A DNA stretch of 64,000 nucleotides from Curvibacter sp. PD_MW3 (GCA_002633085.1 NSIV01000002.1:465199-529198), one strand, 5' to 3'. Shown: positions 42,041-50,793, counted from the first letter of the stretch. The notes: a model not told the origin generated them from the letters alone. Made by a program: numbers and translations.

Positions 42041-43044
42041 CGTTGCTTTCCGCCCAGTCCAGGCATGCCCTTCACGCTTTTTTTGGTATCGGCCACCATG
42101 GTGTCGAACTGGAGTCGCACTTTCTCGCCCATAGTGAGTTTGGTGTAGCGGCGTTCACTCTCGCGGCTCAGCTCCTTTTGCAGGGCAAACACCGATTGCG
42201 GCCGGGAGAGCGGATCCAGTGCCATGCACCACTCGACCACTTCGATCAGGTTATCGGAATAGATGCCACGCAACCTGGAAAGCGCAATGCCGATGCGGTC
42301 CTTCTCCAGACGCTGCGGCGCCTCGTTGGGCGGATAACCCTGCATGCAGGCGTAGATGCAGGCGCCAATGGCATAGATGTCGGTCCACGGCCCCATGGCT
42401 GCATCACGCCGGTACATCTCGGGTGCAGCAAAACCGGGCGTGTACATGGGACGGATGAAGTTGCCTTCCTTGCTCAGCACCTCGCGCGCGGCACCGAAGT
42501 CAATCAGCACCGAACGGTTGTCGTCGGTGATGAAGATGTTGGCCGGCTTGATGTCCAAGTGCAGCATCTTGTGCTGGTGCACGATGCGCAGGCCGCGCAA
42601 AATTTCGTCGAACAGCGAGCGGATGGTCGACTCACGGAACACCTTCTGCTGCTTGAGGTCGCGCGCGGTGATGATGAATTCCTGCAGGGAAGCCCCTTCC
42701 AGGTAGTTCATCACCATGTAGACGGTTTCATTCTCGCGAAAGAAATTGAGCACGCTCACCACCGAGGGATGGGAAATCTGCGCCAAGGCGCGGCCCTCTT
42801 CAAAAAAACTCTTGAGACCCAGGCGATAGAGCGACAGTTTTTCCGGCGGCACCTCCGGCAACAGCTTGCCGGGGGCACGCGAGACCAAGGAGGCCGGCAG
42901 GTATTCCTTCACGGCGACTTGCTGGCCTTCCGGATCCTGTGCCAGGTAGACCACGCCAAAACCACCGGCAGCCAGCTTGCGGGAAATGCGGTAACCACCA
43001 AGAAGGGTGTCCGGAGGCAAGGGCGCGGGTTTGAGCTTTGACAT
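42037..43044 (-). CDS. Eukaryotic-like serine/threonine protein kinase
   Basis: A 335-aa Hanks-type kinase without a membrane segment or extracellular sensor. Kinase motifs: glycine loop LAAGGFGVVYLA, Lys46 in VAVKEYLP, catalytic loop HLDIKPANIFI (162-172, Asp164), DFG at 182-184 and APE in GFAAPEMYRRD. The HLD in place of HRD classes it with kinases less dependent on activation-loop phosphorylation. The C-terminal 70 residues, basic and helical, may bind a partner. It is cotranslated with the PP2C gene and lies divergent from yicC by 78 bases. Substrates are unknown; context (rph, rdgB, gmk, spoT) hints at RNA and nucleotide stress. Confidence 0.92.
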   Translation of the reverse strand: MSKLKPAPLPPDTLLGGYRISRKLAAGGFGVVYLAQDPEGQQVAVKEYLPASLVSRAPGKLLPEVPPEKLSLYRLGLKSFFEEGRALAQISHPSVVSVLNFFRENETVYMVMNYLEGASLQEFIITARDLKQQKVFRESTIRSLFDEILRGLRIVHQHKMLHLDIKPANIFITDDNRSVLIDFGAAREVLSKEGNFIRPMYTPGFAAPEMYRRDAAMGPWTDIYAIGACIYACMQGYPPNEAPQRLEKDRIGIALSRLRGIYSDNLIEVVEWCMALDPLSRPQSVFALQKELSRESERRYTKLTMGEKVRLQFDTMVADTKKSVKGMPGLGGKQR

Positions 43045-43122
43045 AATTCAGAGCGGCAGGCGCTCGATGATCGGGCGCAACCCGGTTATTCTTGGGCACA
43101 TTCCACAGATTAAGACATAGCA

Positions 43123-44040
43123 ATGCCAGTTTACAGCATGACTGGCTATGCCAGTGCCCAGCACGGCGCAGCCAACACCCCCACCGAGACCGAGCCCCGC
43201 AACGCGGCCAGCAGTCAACTCGGCCTTGAAATCCGATCGGTCAACAGCCGCTTTCTGGACCTGACTTTCCGCCTCTCCGAGGAGTTGCGGCCGTTCGAGC
43301 CGGCGCTGCGCGAACTGCTGACCGCCAAGCTCAAGCGCGGCAAGGTGGAGGTGCGCGCCTTCATCGAAAGCGGCTCGGCGACCGCCGTCAGCGAGCCCTC
43401 GCCCCGCCTGATGCAGCGGCTCAACACCGTGCAGGACAGCATCAAGGCCTGGCTGCCGCAGGCTCAAGCCCTGAGCGTGGCCGACATCCTGCGGCTGGCG
43501 GCCAGCGAACAGTCCGGCACGCGCGACTGGAGCCAGGATGTCATGCCGCTGGCCGAGAAGGCCCTCAAGGCCCTGTTGGCCGCGCGCCAGCGCGAAGGCG
43601 AGCGCCTGGCCACCATGCTGCTGGAGCGCATCGGCCAGCTGCGTGCTCTGGCTGAGCAAGCCGGCCCGCTGGTGCCGCAACTGGTGGAGCAGCAGCGCCA
43701 ACGCTTCCTGGAGCGCTGGAAAGAGGCCATGGCCCTGACCGATGGCGCCGTCCTGCCCGAAGCGGCGCAGGACCGGGCGCTGACCGAGGCGACCGCCTTC
43801 GCCATCCGCATTGATGTGGCCGAGGAGATCACCCGCCTGAGCTCCCACCTAGACGAACTGGAACGCCTGATCAAAAAGGGCGGCGAGATCGGCAAGCGGC
43901 TGGACTTCCTGATCCAGGAACTGCACCGTGAGGCCAATACCCTGGGCTCCAAATCCGCCGCGCTGGAGTTGACCCACATCTCGGTCGACATGAAAGTGCT
44001 GATCGAGCAGATGCGCGAGCAGGTGCAGAACATAGAATAA
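43123..44040 (+). CDS. yicC: YicC family endoribonuclease-like protein
   Basis: A 305-aa protein of the YicC family, recently linked to RNA cleavage and small-RNA turnover. Marks are MPVYSMTGYASAQ at the start, LEIRSVNSRFLDLTFRLSEELRPFE, KLKRGKVEVRAFIE and the C-terminal KRLDFLIQELHREANTLGSKSAALELTHISVDMKVLIEQMREQVQNIE. A Pro/Glu-rich insert (NTPTETEPRNAASSQ) follows the start. It is 27 bases ahead of gmk, and the yicC-gmk-rpoZ-spoT order is common in betaproteobacteria. Confidence 0.94.
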   Translation: MPVYSMTGYASAQHGAANTPTETEPRNAASSQLGLEIRSVNSRFLDLTFRLSEELRPFEPALRELLTAKLKRGKVEVRAFIESGSATAVSEPSPRLMQRLNTVQDSIKAWLPQAQALSVADILRLAASEQSGTRDWSQDVMPLAEKALKALLAARQREGERLATMLLERIGQLRALAEQAGPLVPQLVEQQRQRFLERWKEAMALTDGAVLPEAAQDRALTEATAFAIRIDVAEEITRLSSHLDELERLIKKGGEIGKRLDFLIQELHREANTLGSKSAALELTHISVDMKVLIEQMREQVQNIE

Positions 44041-44067
44041 GCCGATCCCCTGCACCCCCACCCCCAC

Positions 44068-44688
44068 ATGGATCACCCCGGAAACCTGTTTGTCATCGCC
44101 GCCCCCAGCGGGGCCGGCAAGTCCAGCTTGGTCAAGGCCCTGCTGGCAAATGACCCCAAGCTCCAGCTCTCGGTCTCGCATACCACCCGTGCGCCGCGCG
44201 GCCAGGAGCAGAACGGCCGCGAGTATTTCTTCATCTCGCCTGCGGCCTTTGACGCCATGGTGCTGGCCAATGCCTTCGTCGAATGGGCGCATGTGCACAA
44301 CCACCGCTATGGCACCTCGCGCCAAGCCATCGAGGAGAAAATCCTCGCCGGCGATGACATCGTGCTGGAAATCGACTTCCAGGGCGCGATGCAGATCAAA
44401 CAGCAGTTCGCCAATGCCATCACCATCTTCATCCTGCCGCCAAGCTGGGACGAGTTGCGCGCTCGACTGGAAAAGCGGGGCGAGGATTCGCCGGAGGTGA
44501 TCGCGCTGCGGCTCCAGAATGCCGCCACCGAGATGGCACAGGCCGAAAAATTCGATTTCGTTATAATCAACGAGTTGTTCGATAGCGCGCTTGCCGATCT
44601 CCAATCGGTTGTGCACGCCCAGCGGCTGAGGTACCCCACCCAGCGCCGCGCCCGGGCAGAAACATTTCAGGCGTTGCAACTGCCTTAA
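44068..44688 (+). CDS. gmk: Guanylate kinase
   Basis: GMP to GDP kinase, 206 aa. Walker [42 protein letters not shown] with the GMP-binding Ser/Arg/Tyr residues, [13 protein letters not shown] and [14 protein letters not shown] are all in place; the lid [17 protein letters not shown] follows. It links purine metabolism to (p)ppGpp synthesis by spoT downstream. rpoZ begins 34 bases after the stop. Confidence 0.97.
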   Translation: MDHPGNLFVIAAPSGAGKSSLVKALLANDPKLQLSVSHTTRAPRGQEQNGREYFFISPAAFDAMVLANAFVEWAHVHNHRYGTSRQAIEEKILAGDDIVLEIDFQGAMQIKQQFANAITIFILPPSWDELRARLEKRGEDSPEVIALRLQNAATEMAQAEKFDFVIINELFDSALADLQSVVHAQRLRYPTQRRARAETFQALQLP

Positions 44689-44722
44689 TTGCCGACTCCC
44701 TTAGCCTTCCGGAGAAAATCTC

Positions 44723-44926
44723 ATGGCCCGTATTACCGTCGAAGACTGCCTGGAGCAGATTCCCAACCGTTTTCAGCTGGTGCTGGCTGCAACCTACCGC
44801 GCGCGCATGCTGAGCCAGGGCCATACGCCCAAGGTCGAGAGCAAGAACAAGCCCGCCGTCACGGCCCTGCGCGAAATCGCCGCCGGCAAGATTGGCATCG
44901 AGATGCTCAAGAAAGTGCCGACCTGA
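44723..44926 (+). CDS. rpoZ: RNA polymerase omega subunit
   Basis: A 67-aa omega subunit, the usual length in betaproteobacteria. [30 protein letters not shown] and the [16 protein letters not shown] segment (which helps form the ppGpp site) are characteristic. CGGAGAA stands eight bases before the ATG. A strong terminator lies just downstream. Confidence 0.97.
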   Translation: MARITVEDCLEQIPNRFQLVLAATYRARMLSQGHTPKVESKNKPAVTALREIAAGKIGIEMLKKVPT

Positions 44927-44950
44927 ATCCAGGACTCGCCTTTGCCAAAA

Positions 44951-44977
44951 AAGCACCGCACTGCGGTGCTTTTTTTA
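44951..44977 (+). terminator. Terminator after rpoZ
   Basis: Stem AAGCACCG/CGGTGCTT with a short loop, an A run before and TTTTTTT after. It closes the yicC-gmk-rpoZ transcript, so spoT needs its own promoter or read-through. Confidence 0.93.
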
Positions 44978-45017
44978 TGTCCCGGCATCCCCGGCGGCCT
45001 CAGGCTATATTTAGGGG

Positions 45018-47294
45018 GTGAGTAGCCTGCTCAAATCCACCTCCACCACGCCTGTGCGCCTGCCCGCAGGCGCGCAGGAGGCTGCGTCCAACCCTGCCGT
45101 GGCCAACGCGACAGCGGCCAGCTTTGCCGGACTCACCGCCAAGCTGGATTACCTGTCCCCCTCCGATCTGGAGCAGGTTCGTCTGGCCTATCGTTTCGCC
45201 GACGAAGCCCATCTGGGCCAGCTGCGCAACAGCGGCGAGCCGTACATCACCCACCCGATCGCCGTCGCGGCGCAGTGCGCCGAATGGAAGCTCGACGCCC
45301 AGGCGCTGATGGCAGCACTGCTGCACGATGCACTGGAAGACTGCGGCGTCACCAAGATCGAACTGATCGAGCGTTTTGGCGCTGCAGTGGCAGAACTGGT
45401 GGACGGCCTGACCAAGCTGGACAAGCTGCAGTTCAACACCCGCGAGGAGAGCCAGGCCGAGTCCTTCCGCAAGATGCTGCTGGCCATGGCACGCGACGTG
45501 CGCGTCATCCTCATCAAGCTGGCCGACCGCACCCACAACATGCGCACGCTGTCCGATGTACCGCGCAGCAAGTGGGGGCGCATCTCGTCGGAAACGCTGG
45601 AAATCTACGCGCCCATCGCCTACCGGCTGGGTCTGAACCAGACCTACCGCGAGTTGCAGGATCTGGCCTTCCGGTACCTGCGCCCCTGGCGCTATGCCAT
45701 CCTGGCCAAGGCCATCGCCAAATCGCGCGGCCGCCGGCGTGATCTGATCCAGAAAGTTCAAAAGGAAGTGGAAACCGCCTTTGCCGCCATCGGCATGCCC
45801 GTGCGCATTGCCGGACGGGAGAAGACACTCTTTTCCATCTACCGCAAGATGGACGAGAAGCATCTGAGCTTTGCCCAGATCAGTGACATGTACGGCTTTC
45901 GCGTCATCGTCCCCACACTTGGCGACTGCTACACCGCGCTGGGCACCTTGCACCAGCTCTACAAGCCGCTGCCGGGAAAATTCAAGGACCACATCGCCAT
46001 TCCCAAAGTCAACGGTTACCAGTCGCTGCACACCACGCTGGTGGGACCGTCCGGGGTGAACGTGGAGTTTCAGTTGCGTACCGAGGCCATGCACATCGTT
46101 GCCGAATCGGGCGTGGCCGCCCACTGGCTTTACAAGGCCAAGGAGCCCGACAGCCCGACCACCGCGCGGCTGGGGGCGCAGTGGCTGCAATCATTGCTCG
46201 ACATCCAGAACGAAACGCGCGATGCCGCCGAGTTCTGGGACCACGTCAAGGTTGACCTGTTCCCGGAAGCGGTCTACGTCTTCACGCCCAAGAGCAAGAT
46301 CATGGCGCTGCCGCGCGGCGCCACCGTGGTGGACTTCGCCTACGCCATTCACAGCAATATTGGTGACCGGGCCATGGCCGCGCGCATCAACGGCGAGCAG
46401 GTGCCGCTACGCACCGAGCTGAAGAGCGGTGACGTGGTCGAAGTCGTCACCGCACCGGTTTCGACGCCCAACCCCGCCTGGCTGAGCTTCGTTCGTACCG
46501 GGCGGGCGCGCTCCAAGATCCGGCATCACCTCAAGACCATGGCGCATGCCGAGTCCGAAGCGCTGGGCGAAAAGCTGCTGTTGCAGGCGCTGCGCGCCGA
46601 AGGCATCGACAAATTCCCGGCCGATGACGATGCCGCCATCCGCTCCGGCCTGTGGGACAAGCTGTTGCGCTTCACGGGCAACCGCAGCCGCGCCGAGTTG
46701 TTGACGGACATCGGGCTGGGCAAGCGCATTGCCAATATCGTCGCCAAACGCCTTGCCACCCTGCTGGTCGAGAGTGGCGAAAAACCGGATGCGCTCACGC
46801 TGACCCGCGGGCGGCTGATGGCCCGCGAGTCTGCCGCGCAAGGTGTGGTCACCATCGACGGCAGCGAGAACTCGTCAGTCCAGTTTGCGCCCTGCTGTCG
46901 GCCGGTCCCGGGCGACAGCATCGTCGGCTACCTGGGGCGAGGAGAAGGTTTGGTCGTTCACACCGACGACTGCGCCGTCGCCCGCAAGCTTCTGAACAAG
47001 GACAGCGAACGCTTCATCGGCGTCGACTGGTCGGACGAACCCGTCCGCGCATTCGAAACCGGTCTGGTAGTTACTGTGACCAATGGCCAGGGTGTGCTGG
47101 CACGCGTGGCCTCGGCACTAGCCGTATCGGAAGCCGACATCATCCACATCGACATGGGGCAGGAAGCCGCACAGGAAACCACCGACCTGCGCTTCGTCAT
47201 TTCGGTGCGCGATCGAACGCACCTGGAAGCGGCCTTGCGCAACCTGCGCCGCACGCCTTCTGTTCTGCGCGCGGAACGCAGCAAAGCCACCTGA
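45018..47294 (+). CDS. spoT: Bifunctional (p)ppGpp synthetase/hydrolase SpoT
   Basis: A 758-aa long RSH protein. Hydrolase: YITHPIAVA, LMAALLHDALEDCGV with the HD pair, then RTHNMRTL. Synthetase: GREKTLFSIYRKM, ISDMYGFRVIVPTLGDCY, IPKVNGYQSLHTTLVGPSG and VEFQLRTEAMH. TGS: VYVFTPKSKIMALPRGATVVDFAYAIHSNIGD. The C-terminus has CCRPVPGDSIVGY and an ACT domain (VVTVTNGQGVLARVASALAVSEADI). The intact HD makes it bifunctional. The start is GTG at 45018 with AGGGG directly touching it; a TATATT six bases upstream makes a leaderless start possible. It ends seven bases before the convergent greB. Confidence 0.95.
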   Translation: MSSLLKSTSTTPVRLPAGAQEAASNPAVANATAASFAGLTAKLDYLSPSDLEQVRLAYRFADEAHLGQLRNSGEPYITHPIAVAAQCAEWKLDAQALMAALLHDALEDCGVTKIELIERFGAAVAELVDGLTKLDKLQFNTREESQAESFRKMLLAMARDVRVILIKLADRTHNMRTLSDVPRSKWGRISSETLEIYAPIAYRLGLNQTYRELQDLAFRYLRPWRYAILAKAIAKSRGRRRDLIQKVQKEVETAFAAIGMPVRIAGREKTLFSIYRKMDEKHLSFAQISDMYGFRVIVPTLGDCYTALGTLHQLYKPLPGKFKDHIAIPKVNGYQSLHTTLVGPSGVNVEFQLRTEAMHIVAESGVAAHWLYKAKEPDSPTTARLGAQWLQSLLDIQNETRDAAEFWDHVKVDLFPEAVYVFTPKSKIMALPRGATVVDFAYAIHSNIGDRAMAARINGEQVPLRTELKSGDVVEVVTAPVSTPNPAWLSFVRTGRARSKIRHHLKTMAHAESEALGEKLLLQALRAEGIDKFPADDDAAIRSGLWDKLLRFTGNRSRAELLTDIGLGKRIANIVAKRLATLLVESGEKPDALTLTRGRLMARESAAQGVVTIDGSENSSVQFAPCCRPVPGDSIVGYLGRGEGLVVHTDDCAVARKLLNKDSERFIGVDWSDEPVRAFETGLVVTVTNGQGVLARVASALAVSEADIIHIDMGQEAAQETTDLRFVISVRDRTHLEAALRNLRRTPSVLRAERSKAT

Positions 47295-47300
47295 GAAATT

Positions 47301-47867
47301 TCAGCTGGCAATTGGCGCCGGATAGCGCACGGCCAGCACCTCGACCTCTTCCGCACCAAGCGGCGTGACCAGCTTAACCACATCACCCTCACGCGCCTTC
47401 AGCAGTGCGCGCGCAATCGGTGAGATCCAGCTCACCTGCCCTTGCAAACTGTCTGCCTCATCAATGCCGAGAATGGTGATGGTGCGCTCCACTCCTGCTT
47501 GATCGACATAAGTGACGGTGGCGCCAAAGAATACCTGGTCGCTCCCGTGATGGGCGCTTGGGTCCGTCACCTCGGCGATCTCCAGCCGCTTGGTCAGGAA
47601 GCGAATGCGTCGGTCGATTTCACGCAGACGTTTCTTGCCATAAAGGTAATCGCCATTTTCCGAGCGGTCGCCGTTGCTGGCGGCCCAATGCACGATGTCG
47701 ACAACCTTCGGGCGCTCGTTGTCGATCAGATCCAGCAACTCTGCGCGCAGGCGAGCGTAGCCTTGCGGCGTGATGTAGTTCTTGCCACCGGTCGGCAATG
47801 GGGGAAGTTGCGGATCGTCGTCATCGTCGCCCGCAGCGTCAGATTCCCTGGTAAATGCCTTGCTCAT
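47301..47867 (-). CDS. greB: Transcription elongation factor GreB
   Basis: A 188-aa cleavage factor that rescues backtracked RNA polymerase. The coiled-coil domain contains YITPQGYARLRAELLDL and NGDRSENGDYLYGKKRLREIDRRIRFLTKRLE, with the acidic tip (Asp and Glu) that coordinates Mg2+ in the polymerase active site. The GKKRLREIDRR pattern separates it from GreA. The N-terminus has a run of Asp (DAAGDDDDDPQLPPLP), longer than E. coli GreB. The ATG at 47867 has GAGGGGA upstream. Confidence 0.95.
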   Translation of the reverse strand: MSKAFTRESDAAGDDDDDPQLPPLPTGGKNYITPQGYARLRAELLDLIDNERPKVVDIVHWAASNGDRSENGDYLYGKKRLREIDRRIRFLTKRLEIAEVTDPSAHHGSDQVFFGATVTYVDQAGVERTITILGIDEADSLQGQVSWISPIARALLKAREGDVVKLVTPLGAEEVEVLAVRYPAPIAS

Positions 47868-47902
47868 GGCGTTTCCCCTCGAACCAGAAATGTGAGTACA
47901 AG

Positions 47903-47938
47903 AAAAAAGCCTGCAACTTTGCAGTTGCAGGCTTTTTA
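47903..47938. terminator. Terminator between tRNA-Arg and greB
   Basis: Long stem AAAAGCCTGCAAC/GTTGCAGGCTTTT with A and T runs on both sides. It ends right at the 3' end of the tRNA-Arg gene on the minus strand and would stop that transcript; bases are symmetrical enough to work in both directions. Confidence 0.9.
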
Positions 47939-47940
47939 TT

Positions 47941-48017
47941 TGGTGCGGCTGGCAGGAATCGAACCCACGACCCCTTGGTTCGTAGCCAAGTACTCTATCC
48001 AGCTGAGCTACAGCCGC
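47941..48017 (-). tRNA. tRNA-Arg(ACG)
   Basis: A 77-nt tRNA on the minus strand with encoded CCA. Acceptor GCGGCTG pairs with CAGCCGC; the anticodon loop is CTACGAA with ACG; the T arm has GTTCGAATC. Followed by a strong terminator. Confidence 0.97.
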
Positions 48018-48186
48018 TAAAAATGAAATTATAGCACGATCTTTGACGCCTTCTGAAAGAGGATCGCAAATCGAACAAATTACCCCCAATGCCTGTGGTC
48101 TAAGTTGTGGACAACTTGAAGAACAACTCGTGCGACCCGCACCGGTATTGATGCGGGGAACATTGCACAAGAAAAAGGCAGTGGAA

Positions 48187-48263
48187 TGGTAGGGCGTGTT
48201 GGACTTGAACCAACGACCAAAGGATTATGAGTCCTCTGCTCTAACCAACTGAGCTAACGCCCC
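48187..48263 (-). tRNA. tRNA with CAT anticodon, probably tRNA-Ile2 (lysidine type)
   Basis: A 77-nt tRNA with encoded CCA, acceptor GGGGCGT against ACGCCCT (first pair G-U) and anticodon loop CTCATAA. The T arm and flanks (TTGGTCG-TGGTTCAAGTCCA) resemble E. coli tRNA-Ile2 more than elongator tRNA-Met, so after TilS modification it would read AUA. Automatic tools may label it Met. tRNA-Arg lies about 170 bases downstream on the same strand. Confidence 0.85.
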
Positions 48264-48287
48264 AACCGAAGCGGTGATTGTAAGGGC

Positions 48288-49292
48288 CTACTTGCTGTGG
48301 CTCAGGGCGTTGCCGAGTAGTTTGGAGGTGATGTCCACGATCTGGATCATGCGGTCGTACGGCATGCGGGTCGGGCCAATCACGCCCAGCGTCCCCACCA
48401 CCTGACCATCCACCTCGTAGGGGGCGCTCACCACCGACAACTCCTCAAACGGCACCACATGGCTTTCGCCGCCGATGAAGATGCGCACGCCTTCAGCTTG
48501 GCCGGCAATGTCCAGCAAACGCATGAGTTGCGCCTTCTGCTCGAACAGATCGAAGGCTCGTCGCAACTGACTCATGTCGCTGGAAAAATCAGTGACGGAC
48601 AACAGGTTGCGCTCGCCGGAAATCACCACATCGTCCTGCGCTTCGGACATGGCCTCGGTACCAACCGTCACAGCCGCCTGCATCAGCGCGGCGATCTCGG
48701 AACGCAGCGTCTCGACCTCACCCTGCAGTTTCTCACGCACCTGTTCGATGGTGAGCCCCAAATAGTTGGCATTGAGGTAGTTGGCCGCCTCAACGAGTTG
48801 AGACTGGGAGTAATCCGTCTCGGTGAAGATCACACGGTTTTGCACATCTCCATCGGGGGAGACCAGAATGACCAGGATGCGCCGCTCCGACAGGCGCAAA
48901 AACTCGATATGTCGAAACACCGAGGCACGGCGCGGCGCCATCACCACGCCGACAAACTGCGACAGGTTGGACAGCAGGTTGGCCGCGCTGGAGATCACCT
49001 TCTGCGGTTGATCGGGCGCCAGGCTGTGCGAGGAGAACTGCCCCTGTTGCACGGTCAACATGGTGTCGACAAACAGGCGGTAGCCGCGCGCGGTAGGAAT
49101 GCGCCCGGCCGAGGTGTGAGGACTGGCAATGAGACCCAGCTCCTCCAGATCCGCCATGACATTGCGGATGGTAGCCGGCGACAACTCCAGCCCGGACGCG
49201 CGTGACAGTGTCCGGGAGCCGACAGGCTGCCCTTCGGCGATGTAGCGCTCAACCAGCGCTTTCAACAACAACTTGGCACGATCATCGAGCAT
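48288..49292 (-). CDS. hrcA: Heat-inducible transcription repressor HrcA
   Basis: A 334-aa repressor of class I heat-shock genes that binds CIRCE elements. N-terminal winged helix: [72 protein letters not shown]; the rest is the GAF-like and dimerisation region ([67 protein letters not shown]). No CIRCE sequence is seen in front of it, so it probably controls groESL elsewhere. The tRNA-CAT gene lies 24 bases downstream. Confidence 0.96.
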   Translation of the reverse strand: MLDDRAKLLLKALVERYIAEGQPVGSRTLSRASGLELSPATIRNVMADLEELGLIASPHTSAGRIPTARGYRLFVDTMLTVQQGQFSSHSLAPDQPQKVISSAANLLSNLSQFVGVVMAPRRASVFRHIEFLRLSERRILVILVSPDGDVQNRVIFTETDYSQSQLVEAANYLNANYLGLTIEQVREKLQGEVETLRSEIAALMQAAVTVGTEAMSEAQDDVVISGERNLLSVTDFSSDMSQLRRAFDLFEQKAQLMRLLDIAGQAEGVRIFIGGESHVVPFEELSVVSAPYEVDGQVVGTLGVIGPTRMPYDRMIQIVDITSKLLGNALSHSK

Positions 49293-49385
49293 GGCTTCAT
49301 TCTAATGATGTTGGTTCGAAGCAGCTCTCAACATTTGAGTTCAGCCCATCATCCTCCGCCAAGACAACCGACCGGTACCGACTTG

Positions 49386-49769
49386 TCAGGTCCGTTCCAG
49401 ATAAGTTCGAATTTCAAGGTTGTGCTGGCTGGGGTCATAGAAATACAGGGCATCAGCCATGCCGGCGGCGCCGAAAGGATTGACAGAAACCCGACCATCG
49501 CGCTCGAATGCCTCGCCGCCAAAAGGGATTTGATGCTGCACGAGACGGCTGCGTATTTCATCGAACATGTGACGGTCGATACAAAACGCCAGATGGACCT
49601 GATCATTGGGGGACCGTTGCATCAGATCCAGCGTCAGGCCCGCATGGACTCTCATCACCTCAAACGGACCCGCCCGACCTTCGTGCCGAAGGCCAAGGAT
49701 GTCGCGGTAAAAACTCACGGACTCAGTGCAATCTCGTACTCGAAGAATGGTGTGGTCAAGAGAAATCAT
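49386..49769 (-). CDS. VOC (glyoxalase/dioxygenase fold) family protein
   Basis: A 127-aa vicinal-oxygen-chelate protein: MISLDHTILRVRDCTESVSFYRDILGL is the usual first half, and FYDPSQHNLEIRTYL at the end carries a possible metal-binding Glu, matching His6 in LDH. Substrate unknown; relatives include fosfomycin and bleomycin resistance proteins and glyoxalases. It lies 121 bases downstream of the quinol-monooxygenase-like gene on the same strand, so it may be in the SoxR-controlled transcript. Confidence 0.85.
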   Translation of the reverse strand: MISLDHTILRVRDCTESVSFYRDILGLRHEGRAGPFEVMRVHAGLTLDLMQRSPNDQVHLAFCIDRHMFDEIRSRLVQHQIPFGGEAFERDGRVSVNPFGAAGMADALYFYDPSQHNLEIRTYLERT

Positions 49770-49890
49770 GGTGTTGGCCTGTGGAAAGAGCGCCAGCCTC
49801 TGGGGCCAGCGCTCTGATGAAAGGGTGAGGTTTCATGCGCCCAAACTCGGTAGACTTCACACAAGCGCACGCAGAATGGGCTCAGGGTCT

Positions 49891-50229
49891 TCAGGCTTTG
49901 CTGTATAGCCCCAGATCAGCCCGCACGCCCAGGGTCTGCATGAATGCAGATGGATCGAAACCTTCTTCGGCGTATTTCTTCTGCATGGCTGCCGTGGCCG
50001 CAGCAATGGCCTGGGTGTTCACCCACTCGACAAGGGTCACCACATTGAATTCCCCAGGGCCACCGGTCTGGGTCATAACCAGGTTTTGCCGGCATCCCGG
50101 CAGGGCAGCCAGCGTCTGTTGCGTCCGCTGCACTTGTTCAATGAACGCCGGCAGCGCATCCGTTGGCACCACAAACTTATCGATCCGAAACACCGGAGCC
50201 AAAGGATTGGTTGAAGGTCTGGTTGGCAT
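49891..50229 (-). CDS. Antibiotic biosynthesis monooxygenase-like (quinol monooxygenase) family protein
   Basis: A 112-aa ferredoxin-like-fold protein of the ABM family: VFRIDKFVVPTDALPAFIEQVQRTQQTLAALPGCRQNLVMTQTGG, then NVVTLVEWVNTQAIAAATAAMQKKY. Cofactor-free members oxidise quinols or anthrone-like aromatics. The ATG at 50229 has GGGAG eight bases before it and lies downstream of the predicted transcription start, while an ATG-like start at 50277 would fall inside the -10 element. A SoxR box lies in the promoter, so it is expected to respond to redox-cycling compounds. Confidence 0.8.
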   Translation of the reverse strand: MPTRPSTNPLAPVFRIDKFVVPTDALPAFIEQVQRTQQTLAALPGCRQNLVMTQTGGPGEFNVVTLVEWVNTQAIAAATAAMQKKYAEEGFDPSAFMQTLGVRADLGLYSKA

Positions 50230-50275
50230 CTGAAAAACTCCCATCATTCGCGCGCGACATGCCCGCGGAAACAAC

Positions 50276-50306
50276 ACTTTAAAACCTCAAGTAAACTTAA
50301 GGTCAA
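50276..50306 (-). promoter_or_regulatory. SoxR-type promoter of the monooxygenase-like gene
   Basis: CCTCAAGTAAACTTAAGG at 50285-50302 matches the E. coli SoxR box (CCTCAAGTTAACTTGAGG) at 16 of 18 positions. On the minus strand the box sits between TTGACC (50306-50301) and TAAAGT (50281-50276) with a 19-base spacer, the overlong spacing that MerR-family activators need. SoxR itself is encoded directly divergent. Confidence 0.85.
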
Positions 50307-50316
50307 GAGGTGTCCG

Positions 50317-50793
50317 ATGAAAACCACACTGGAACAAGCCGGAATTTTTCCAACGCTCTCTGTCGGCGAGGTGGCGCGCCGCAGCGGAGTGCCCGTGTCG
50401 ACCCTGCACTTCTACGAGACCAAAGGCCTGATCAGCAGTTCGCGAACCCAGGGCAACCAACGCCGCTATGCGCGCGATGTGTTACGTCGCGTCGCGTTCA
50501 TCCGCGTGGCACAGCGGGTGGGTATTGCGCTGTCTGACATAGAAACGGCCTTGGCGACCTTGCCCACATCAGCGGCACCCGGACGCGAAGACTGGGAGCG
50601 TCTGTCTACCGCTTGGCGGGCCGATCTGGACGAGCGCATGGCCCAACTCAAGAAGTTGCGCGACACGTTGGACGACTGCATCGGCTGCGGCTGCCTGTCC
50701 ATTGATCGATGCCGGCTGCGCAACCCTCTCGACAAGCTGGCAACCCAAGGACCTGGCCCTCAGCGCTTGTGGGTTGGACGTCAGGGGAACTGA
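50317..50793 (+). CDS. soxR: Redox-sensitive transcription activator SoxR
   Basis: A 158-aa MerR-family regulator. The winged helix is LSVGEVARRSGVPVSTLHFYETKGLISSSRTQGNQRRYARDVLRRVAFIRVAQRVG; the [2Fe-2S] ligands are Cys121, Cys124, Cys126 and Cys132 in CIGCGCLSIDRC, the exact SoxR spacing. Oxidation of the cluster twists the promoter DNA and turns on the divergent gene. Beyond enterics, SoxR usually controls enzymes and pumps that handle redox-active compounds rather than SoxS, and no soxS is here. AAGAGGTG stands before the ATG. Confidence 0.96.
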   Translation: MKTTLEQAGIFPTLSVGEVARRSGVPVSTLHFYETKGLISSSRTQGNQRRYARDVLRRVAFIRVAQRVGIALSDIETALATLPTSAAPGREDWERLSTAWRADLDERMAQLKKLRDTLDDCIGCGCLSIDRCRLRNPLDKLATQGPGPQRLWVGRQGN

